From positions 310,841 to 327,596 of the forward strand of contig WELB01000115.1 in assembly GCA_009602725.1 (NCBI GenBank): a DNA stretch of 16,756 nt, in the 5' to 3' direction. Shown here piece after piece: positions 1 to 8,200 of this stretch. Positions within the stretch are counted from its first letter, which is position 1, and each line of letters opens with the position of its first letter. The position numbers and the translations under genes were made by a program. The stretch comes from Spirogloea muscicola (taxonomy: Eukaryota; Streptophyta; Zygnematophyceae; Spirogloeales; Spirogloeaceae). The notes below the pieces were generated by a model, which saw nothing but the letters and a program-made list of their open reading frames with translations, searched no databases and was not told the origin of the DNA.

Positions 1-307
1 GGTGGCTCGGTGCCTTTGGGTCTGGTGTCCTGCTACCGTATGCGACTGTCTATGTCCCTGCAGCGCTCCCAAGCGCTTGCTTTGCACCGCCGCGCTGGTC
101 GCGCCCTTGCAGCAGCCTCTGGCTTGCGCAGCGGGGTTGCTCTTCCTCCCCTCAGCTCATCTGACTTCCTACTGCTGACACGGGGGTATTGAGGGCGCCT
201 GTCTGCCTAGCCTTTGGCTCCGTCAGGAATACCTGTATGCATCTGGCTGGCATTTCACAGCCGATTCTTTCATATCAGCAGCCGCTTTCTCCTGCAGGAC
301 CGCACCT
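1..307. other. Unassigned GC-rich stretch at window edge
   Basis: All three plus-strand frames stay open from the window edge to about 160-192, which is expected for GC-rich sequence and does not choose a frame. One frame runs from base 1 to a TGA at 190-192 and another is rather hydrophobic. This could be the last exon of a gene entering from the left, but I recognise no protein family, see no clear start, and find no plus-strand TGTAA signal nearby. Confidence 0.3.
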
Positions 308-461
308 TCTCATGTTGACCACGTCCCACAACGTCAAGAGTACTGGCGGATCGTCCACCACCAACGCTTGTGACACCACCAACGCTTGTGACACTGTCAA
401 GCGTTGGTGGTGGAGGCTCCGCCCAGTACTCTTGACGTTGTGGGACGTGGTCAACATGAGA
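308..461. repeat. Near-perfect 154-bp inverted repeat (hairpin or foldback element)
   Basis: Bases 308-346 are the exact reverse complement of 423-461 (39 bp). After a 1-nt bulge the pairing continues with 347-350 against 418-421. A 3-nt internal loop follows, then 354-370 pairs exactly with 398-414 (17 bp). The remaining loop is 27 nt (371-397). A transcript from either strand would fold into a long stem. The size suits a foldback/MITE-like element or a small-RNA hairpin precursor. I see no target-site duplication just outside the arms, so transposon origin is unproven. The open frames that cross this element on both strands are by-products of its symmetry. Confidence 0.9.
356..394. repeat. 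18-bp tandem repeat inside the hairpin
   Basis: Bases 356-376 recur exactly at 374-394, giving about two copies of an 18-bp unit with core CACCAACGCTTGTGACA. The second copy forms most of the hairpin loop and shares the core that also lies in the left inner arm. The right inner arm (398-414) carries the reverse complement of this core, so the loop copy could compete for pairing with the stem copy. Confidence 0.85.
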
Positions 462-773
462 CAGTCACAGTTTAGGGCAAGCTGGAAGCTGTTAGCAAAG
501 ACTTTGTTTGGTAAGAATCGGGCCAGCTCTTCAATTGGCAGCTGCCTTCCAGCCCTCCTTCCGTCCTTCCTGCCTGTCCGCACTCTCTTACTTCCTGCCG
601 CCCTTCCCAACATCCTGCTACATCCACCCAAACGCACTTTTCCTTTGTGATAACAAGATCTAATTAAGCGCAGCCGGCTGAACAGTGAAAGCCCGCCAAA
701 AAGGACCAGAGCTGGGCGTCAGAATGCCAAGCAGGTTGGGGGACCTGCTCATACAAGGCAAGACCTAATGGGC
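462..773. other. Intergenic stretch, no gene recognised
   Basis: This lies between the hairpin and the poly(A) signal of the minus-strand acyltransferase gene. Open frames here are short and partly created by the hairpin. There is a pyrimidine-rich, CTTCC-containing tract around 547-610. I see no RNA gene or conserved protein motif. Confidence 0.4.
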
Positions 774-778
774 TTACA
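774..778 (-). terminator. Poly(A) signal TGTAA for the acyltransferase gene
   Basis: The minus strand reads TTTGTAAGCC here, about 190 nt beyond the stop codon at 964-966. TGTAA is the usual polyadenylation signal of chlorophyte algae, and the distance fits a normal 3' UTR. Confidence 0.6.
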
Positions 779-963
779 AAATACAAGCCTGTAGTCCAGC
801 CCAGCCCCAGTGGTCAAACTGCTGACTTTTGAACAGCTTGTCTTGTCTGCCATTCAGTCTACCACTATGCTGCACTATCTGGGCGTACACTCTGGGAAGG
901 CTGACAACCAGGACCTCTCTACATCGACCTCGCGATGTCTCCCTGCATAGACAGTCCTGATCG

Positions 964-3900
964 TCAGCAGCAATCCAAACAGCTCCAGCAACTGCCCCCT
1001 TTAGTTGCCCGAGCCTCCATCTCGCTCATTGTTGGCATTTCATAGACGGGATACACGTTGCTTGACGTTAGGCAGAAGATGTGCAAGTTGGTCCAGCAGC
1101 CCTTGCTGAAGGGATGCACACCATCAGGCACAGTCCTGCGACAACAATTACTGGAGTTTTAGAATGTTAATACTGCAAGCTGCTCCATTATAGCAAGATG
1201 CAACTCTCAACACGGCAATGCGACTCATACTGCAAACCAATATACATACATCTTGGCAATTAGCTTTTCCAGGCTCTATTGGCTTGTGCATAGTGGTAAG
1301 ATTACTAAGTATATGAACTTCCAGTGATTCTTGGGGAGGGTGAGCAGACCTGAGATAAGCTATCCGCTTCTTTCTGGTCCTCTCATAGGTGGTCTGATTT
1401 GTAATAGCTAAATATCTGCGACAAAAAGTAACTACCCTTCAGTTCAGGTATAACTACACCACTGGACCAGGCCAGGGAGAAAATCAGCAAGCTCAGGTGG
1501 CTTAGCATAGCAAGCATGGTACAGCTTTGTTGGAGCATGGGCAGAACTCTGGTAGCTCACGAATGGAAGAAGAGGAGAATGATGAGGAAGATTCCAATGG
1601 CAAATAAGAGTACAATATTGACCAAGGCCAATATGTTGCGGATGGTCCTGGCAATAAATAAGCCGTACATTCTATTGACATGAGCCACAATTACACAATC
1701 TACACAGGTGTTGAAGAGAAAGGGCTGCACAGCAAGCTGTCGTTGACAAGTAGAAGATATGCGTCAATCTCATGACCTCTGAATTGAAGAAGGAAGCAGG
1801 GCAAATTTTATCTAGCTACAACAATAAATTACAACAATGTAAATTTGCTGTTTGCTGCCCATCAGCCTCCCTAGGAGCCTGGAAAGCAGGGTCATCGTAC
1901 CACCAGTTGAAGCTGTGCTTCCAATGAAGCGCTGATAACTGTATGACAAAAGTCCACGTCACCAGCGTTGTCTCAAAGAAGAGGTACCACCTGAGGCCAC
2001 AAAAGCCCTCCATTCACATGTTATATGTGAAGCAAGGAGCACCTGACGGCCTTGTTGGAAGTGGTGGCACTAACCTGCACTAACTTGTTGTTGATTGCAG
2101 TTCCTTTTGCCATATGTCGCGAATTTTAGCCATGCTCAAGAATTGCAGCTGTGCTTTTGCAAAGTACTGTGATGAGGAGAAGAGCAAAGAAAGGGTTTTC
2201 TCCAGTACAGGCTCACCAGAATCGGCAGTGGTTGCGCTGCCCAACACACGTCCCAACCCAGAAGCAGTGGTGATCAAACTTCAACACGCACTTGTCACAA
2301 TCGTGACAATGCTTTGTCCTGAAAGGCTGCAGAAGGCCAGCAACAGGATTCTCAGTAGGAAGCAATCAGATAGCAGATAGCAGATTTTGGTTGTAAGCAT
2401 ACAAATGCCAATATAGGCCAGATACATGCCAATCACCACTATCTAATTTCCAGATGCACCTTGCTTACCTGCCATACCTCACAGTAAGGGCATCTCCGGT
2501 TGCTGGAAAAGAAAGATAAACAACAAAAGTCGCGGCAGACATTTCAGAAAGCAGGCACAGGACTGCATGAGAAAAGCCGAGTCATCCAGAGTCCCTCTGA
2601 AATGCAAGATGATGGCGGCCGACACAGGTGCATGACACAAACTTCCTCATCTATACGCCAGTATGACAGAAATTTGATAGGAGCAATAACCTGTCTATAC
2701 GCCGAAGACTCCCGTTCATGTGGGATCGCAGGTGTTTGTTGACAGGCTGGTCCTTGTTCTTTCCTACGGACGATGCCAGGAGGGGGGTCCTTTCTGACGG
2801 TCCACTCTCTGTTGGTGGCTGACTGTCCTCTTTTGCGGTGCTTGTAGTGTTTACACTCCCGCCACCGCTTAACTCATCTGTGCTGCTCAATGGTGGGGCG
2901 CTGAGGCGATCTTCCTCAGCACGGAGAAGGTAATTTTCTGGCTTTGATACAACCAGCGACGTTTGCCTGAAGCCATGCTCGCCACATGTCGGCCCTGTCA
3001 GATTGCAATCCTTTGTTGCAGTACTCAGTGGCATAGACTTATACAACCCAAAATGCCAGAAGTCTGCTTCTCTACCAGCTCAACAAAGTCATCCTGCCAG
3101 AGCTAGAATGTTTAGCCATGTCCCTTGTGTTCCTCCATAGTGCATTACACATGACCTACTGTGATAGACAAAACGAACCCAATGCCATGTACCTGCCCAA
3201 TGGACTTAATGTAGGACTGATTCTGGTATTCTCTGCTTGCAGTGCTTCCTGTATCTCTTGTACATATCTGCAGAGACCACTCATCATTTACCATTGTAAG
3301 GGCTGTTCCCATAGAGGGCTACTATTCATCAATATGACCCGCAACCACAGAAGTCTGAGCTACTTCTGAGCTGCAGATTAAGTAGCCGTCACGAGGCCGA
3401 GAGAAGAGGGTATGGCAAGCTTTATGCAGGCCGCCGTAGAGGGCGGCGAGCAGGAAGACGAGCAGCGGCGCTGCGGCAGGCCAAAGGCGCGCATATTCGA
3501 TGCCCGAATAAAACCCTTACCCTGGTGATGATCCTGCTGTGATGACATACACTGCAACAGTGATGAAGATTACAACCGAATATGGTAGGAGCAGCCTGAA
3601 TGAAAATGACGAAGGTGCACTGTGAGAAGTGTATGCAGTCAAACGCCTTGGATGTTGCTGGGGCTGGTTGAAGGTAACTGCAGCTGTATTACTGTCGGCA
3701 TCCTAATCTTGTCCTCCATGTTTGATTTTAAGCATGCGGCTGAAGACTTCGACCGAATTTCGAAAGCTAAAAACAGCAAGAAATCAGATTCTCAGTGTTG
3801 GGCCATTTACCAGATGTCACCACAAAGTATAGCATGGGAGAGCCATGTGTCTGAGTATCCAGCTATGAGGATGATGAGGAGATGAGGCGCAAGCCAGCTG

Positions 3901-4341
3901 AAGCGCGACTGCCACGTTATCCGTGAGACTGCGATGCCATGCACACAGCTTGTAAGTGAGCTCTAGGTCGCCTTTACCTGGTGCCTTTTGGCCCTGTGAG
4001 GCTTGACATCCACTAGCAGATGAAGGCAACAGTGATTTTGGCTAAGGTAGAACCTACCAAGACCCCAGTCTGAGGCGAAGAGAAGGTCTAAGAAAGAGCA
4101 AAGACCAGATCGAAACGGCTGCTCTTAAGGTTGACGCCTATCCATCTCAAGCTGAGCAGCAGGACCAGACCTGATACCAGCAATGACGACTCAACAATGC
4201 TGGTCATCCGCAAGTACCTGCATCACCGTTGCCTCGAGTAGGCAAGCCCGAAGATGAGCTCACACGTCCAGCTCCGGGGATGGCAGAGAGGATGAGAGAG
4301 CACGCTGTGCAATCCGTGAGCAATGGGGGGAGCCCTTGCAT
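964..4341 (-). CDS. DHHC protein S-acyltransferase, PAT10-like (11 exons, first tentative)
   Basis: Predicted to palmitoylate cysteines of membrane-associated proteins; plant PAT10 acts at the tonoplast and Golgi. Exons in transcript order: 4341-4218 (tentative), 3928-3811, 3595-3521, 3267-3193, 2966-2691, 2502-2469, 2326-2217, 1990-1901, 1647-1561, 1415-1350, 1135-964. All junctions keep frame, giving 408 residues (AtPAT10 is about 340). Seen: membrane segments near residues 51-70, 82-102, 272-292 and 306-328; SSPGY at 103-107 after TM2, where other family members have DPG; an acidic/Ser-rich loop with ERTPLL (189-194), a [DE]xxxLL sorting motif; CPYC at 227-230; HCHDCDKC at 240-247; catalytic DHHC at 252-255, followed by F where most enzymes have P; FWWY at the start of TM3; TTYE at 338-341; and a cysteine-rich tail ending CLDCC. 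Loop and DHHC pattern match PAT10 better than other DHHC groups. The start is uncertain: the first exon was chosen because its ATG frame joins in the correct phase, and other N-termini are possible. It diverges from the exportin-T gene. Confidence 0.9.
3406..3495 (-). other. GC-rich hydrophobic open stretch inside an intron
   Basis: The intron at 3268-3520 of the acyltransferase gene contains a GC-rich block that is open on the minus strand and reads as a possible membrane helix (core [13 protein letters not shown]). The spliced model does not need it: exons on both sides join in phase and rebuild the SSPGY motif without it. It could be a cassette exon, a remnant or chance. No ATG starts the frame. 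Confidence 0.3.
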
Positions 4342-4678
4342 CTCCCTCTTTGCTGGTTCTTAGTTGCCCATGGTCAGGAGGAGCTTGATGGCAGAAGGCC
4401 AGTGACGAAGGTAGCTGCGGCCATCGTGGTGGTTGAAGCACTAGCTCTGCTCCAGAGAGGCGCCTGGCAGCGCATGGCGGACGCCACAAGCGCCGCCGCG
4501 TTGCTCAAGAATGACAGGCTCCATCAAAGGGATGCAGGCGCCTGGTCGTCACGTGGAGGCCAGGTCGAGAGTCGGGAGCCGTGTGGCAGTTGTGCGGCGA
4601 GTGCGACGCCAGCGGCCGCCCCTGCCCTGCCTCCCGGCACCGGCGCCGCCGAGTGCGACGCGCGGCGATGGCGGCGGC

Positions 4679-4690
4679 GGGGGGGGGGGG
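4679..4690 (+). repeat. Homopolymer run of 12 G
   Basis: Twelve consecutive G residues lie between GGC-repeat tracts. With the flanking GG-containing repeats this could form a G-quadruplex on the plus strand. Run length is prone to sequencing error. Confidence 0.8.
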
Positions 4691-5068
4691 CGGCGGCGGC
4701 GGAGGCCGGGAAGTGGAGCTTGGACTCTGGGAAGTGGCGCCGCTGCATGGGCCAGCCGACGCTTCGGAAGGCCAAACCCCGTTCTCAATCGACGTTCGGC
4801 GGCGGTGTTGCACCGATGACCGGCCTGCAGCTGGCTGGCGAGCACGGCGGCAGCGTGGTGCATTGGGCTGGATGTTCACGACCCCGTCGCATAGGAGGTT
4901 CGCGGAGCGTACGACATGAAGGACCCCCTTTGACAACTGATTGCTCCGTTACCAGGGCTGTGTAAGGCTCTCGAATTGGCCTCTATGTAACGAGGCCCAG
5001 ACCCCCACTGGAGACGGCCGGGCGGAGACGGCGAGCCATCAGAGGAAGCCGGCAGAAGCCCTTCCAAA

Positions 5069-5080
5069 CCCCCCCCCCCC
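5069..5080 (+). repeat. Homopolymer run of 12 C
   Basis: Twelve consecutive C residues lie about 170 bp upstream of the exportin-T start codon, so the minus strand carries a G run. It mirrors the G run about 390 bp upstream. Confidence 0.8.
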
Positions 5081-5249
5081 AACGCGCATGGGGTCTGGCG
5101 GCGGCGGCCGCGGCGGCGGCTTGGGGAGCTGACCCCCCGACCCTGCATGACGGGCCCCGCGGGACGCTCTCCCCCATTCACGGCTGGCCCGCCGCTGTCG
5201 CCCCGCGCGCTCCGGCTGCGCCGCGTCTCGGGGCCCCGGCCGGGCGTAG

Positions 5250-8200
5250 ATGGATGACTTCGAGAAGGCGATACTGTTCAGCTTCGACCAGAGCGGCGCC
5301 GTCGGCGCGGAGCTCCGCGCGCAGGCGCAGGCCTACTGCGAGCAGGCCAAGCAGTCGCGCGACATCTGGCGGCTCTGCCTCGAGCGCCTCGCCATCTCCC
5401 GCTTCTCCGAGGTCCAGTTCTGGTGCCTCCAGGTGCTGGACGCGGTCGTGCGCGACCACCACGCCAGCTTCGAGGCCGGCGAGCGCAACCTCCTGTGCAA
5501 TGGCCTCCTCTCCGTCGTCTGCTCCATGGAGCCCGTAGCTGACGATGGTGGCCTGGAACCAAACGGGGTCCCGGAAGTCGAGCAGCAGCGGGCTTGGCCT
5601 TCGTTCCTGCGCAACAAGCTCGCGCAGGTCATCGTGCGGCTCATCCGTTCCTACTATCCAGCCGAATGGCCGTCGGCATTCTTGGACCTGCTGGGCCTGC
5701 TGGAGCGAGGGCCTGCAGTGGTGGACATGTTCTCCCGCATCATGGCGACTCTGGATGAGGAGCTGATAAGCCTGGACTATGCCAGGTCCGCCGAGGACAA
5801 CGCGGTGGCGACGAGGGTGAAGGACTCAATGAGGCAGCAGTGTGTGCCGCAGATTGTAGAGTCCTGGTACTCTCTGGTACTCGCTTACAAGGTTGGTGGA
5901 CTTGTGCACGAATCCTCAATGATCCTCGACTTTGATGCTGCTCACAAGTCTGCGACAATTGGCATTGACGAGTGTTATGGTGGGCGGCAGCCCTTATGCT
6001 CAGGTCTAGCGCTTGCCTGCCGATAGCAATGCTTTATCATGGAGCCTCGTTCGTGCCACTCGCTACCCCTGGCCAAGCAGGAGACCGCCTGGTGGCCATC
6101 TGCACAGGCCAGGGCATGCATGGAGTGTGACAGTGTAGCGGCCCTTCTCTTTCGCCGTGTGTGCAGGATGTCAACCCTCAGCTTGCTGCAGCAGTACTCG
6201 AGAGCATGCAGCCCTACATTACCTGGATAGACATGGGCCTCGTCGCGAACGAGCGCTGGATGCCCCTGCTCTTCTCAATCCTGTCCATGAGAGGCACTCC
6301 TCCAAGCATTTCTGCCGCAGCTTCAGATTGCTTGCTGGCTGTTGTATCCAAGCGTATGGACGCCACCGCCAAACTGGGCCTGCTGCAGCGCCTGCAGATC
6401 AACCAACTCTGCCAGCAGCTCACAAAGATTGAGGATACAGAGCTTGTGGGAAAGGTGTCCGCTCTATGCAGAGGTTTAGCCACTGAGATCATAGAGAGTA
6501 AGCGGCAACTCGAATCAGGCTCTAGTGCACAACCTGCTGAGATGGAGGCCGCTGACAACACCTTGACCAACATGCTCAATGCAGTTCTACCTTGCGTATT
6601 CTACTTTGTGGAGAATGGAGGTGAGCTCCTGCCTGGTGCTTCACAGGAATCGACTGTGTTTTTGTCACGACGAAGTGTGGTAAGCTCAGTTGTCTTGGTC
6701 TTGACATTGGTGGTCTAAAATCTGTCATCATTGCTTCCTGGCAGATGAAGACATATCGGCTGCAACTTTCCAGTTCCTCTTGACATATGTTAGCAGTCTG
6801 AGGAAACCGAAGCAGCTGTCCTACAAGCAGCAGGAGCACCTTAGCCAGATTCTCTCCGTCGTGCGAGCAAAGATGCGATATGATGCCGGCAACTCTGAGG
6901 AGCTCGATGAGCCGGACCGGACAGGCATGGAGTTGGAAGCCAACATGGCAGAGTATCGGAAGGACCTCTTCAATCTGCTTCGCAGTATCTGCAGACTAGC
7001 CCCAGAAACCACAAAGGCGTTTGTCAAGAGCACATTCGTGGCTGCTACAGCCTCACCAGACACGCCTTTTGAGGACGTGGAGGCTGCGCTAGTGCTTGTC
7101 TACCAGCTCGGAGAGGGCGTCACAGAGGAAGCTCTCAAGCCAGGCAGTGGTGCCATGGCCAATTTTGCGGCAGCCTTGCTAGATGCAAGCATCCCGTGCC
7201 ACACCCACAGGCTAGTCGCCCTGGGGTATTTAGAAACTATAGTAAGGTATGTACGCTACGTACAACAGGAGTCCACCTATATTCCGCTTGTCTTGTCGGC
7301 CTTTCTTGGAGACAAGGGCATCCACCACCCTAATGTGAATGTGAGCAGTCGCGCGAGCTATCTCTTCATGCGGACTGTCAAGGCCCTCCGTGTGCAGCTC
7401 ATTCCATACATCGAAACCATCCTTCAGGTATGCCCATCACCATTGCGATTCCAGTGAAATCTCAGGCTCTTTGCTCTTTTTGTAGCAATGCTTGACCCTC
7501 AGGAACTACGTGCACTTTGATCATCCGAGTTTCTGATGCTCTTGGACCTTACACTGTTGCTTCCTGTTGTGTGACCCTGCAGAGCCTCCAAGACGTGCTT
7601 GCTACAATAATGACTACTCAGGCAAAGCATGTCTCGCCTTCAACAAAGGCAGATAGTATCATGGACAAGAGGTTGTACACATATGAGGTTAGTCTGCTTG
7701 CTCCAATCTGTAGCTCCCTATCTCGCTGTTGTGCAAGAGCGCGCAAGTAGTCAGCATTTGTGCTATTGTGCTATTTTTGTATTATGATCCAGCTTCAGTT
7801 GACAGGGAGGCTGCATGGCTTTCGGAGCAATCTAAGAAACATGGGCTAAAGTGCTGCTGCCCATGGCAATTTCAGGCTGTTGGCCTTCTCATGGGGTTGG
7901 AGGAGCTTTCGTCTGAGAAGCAGGCAACCTATCTGTCTGCGATACTTGTACCGCTATGCCGGCAGGTATGGCCATAGCAAGCATGAATAGGGACTCACTC
8001 TGAGGACTCAGTAGTGCTCCGGGATGCCTGCGCAGGTGTGAAAAACATCAAGACAATCTAAGAGTAGTGGGCTATCCACATGTTTGCAGGTTATGCATGA
8101 GCTCAAGCATGCTTTTCTTATGCGGCTGCCCTAGACTCAACACCCTGATTGGTGCCGTGCTTAAGAGCACTGTATCTTTGTTGTCATATCCAGTTTAGCC

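Larger units (their letters stand above)
4342..5249. promoter_or_regulatory. GC-rich divergent intergenic region with presumed bidirectional promoter
   Basis: About 0.9 kb separates the tentative start of the minus-strand acyltransferase from the exportin-T start at 5250. It must hold both 5' UTRs and promoters. From about 4450 it is very GC- and CpG-rich, with GGC-repeat tracts, so long overlapping open frames appear on both strands; none has a recognisable domain and I treat them as non-coding. A TAG directly precedes the exportin-T ATG in frame, which supports that start. I see no convincing TATA box. Confidence 0.5.

Noticed and set aside
356-394. Short direct repeat considered as a CRISPR-like array
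   Set aside because: Only two contiguous copies with no spacers, in a eukaryotic context.
189-650. Open frames of 153 codons (plus) and 120 codons (minus) crossing the hairpin
   Set aside because: Both encode the same inverted repeat read from either side, have no conserved motif, and exist because the palindrome lacks stops.
2114-2380. 88-codon plus-strand open frame
   Set aside because: It is antisense to the acyltransferase exon carrying the DHHC motif (2217-2326); the minus-strand reading is unmistakable.
4336-5181. Several overlapping long open frames on both strands, some with poly-Gly or poly-Pro
   Set aside because: They arise in GGC/CCG-rich promoter sequence where stops are rare. 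They conflict with one another and show no domain.
5254-5766. Arg/Ser/Ala-rich open frames overlapping the start of exportin-T
   Set aside because: They are out-of-frame readings of GC-rich exon 1, whose true frame matches exportin-T.
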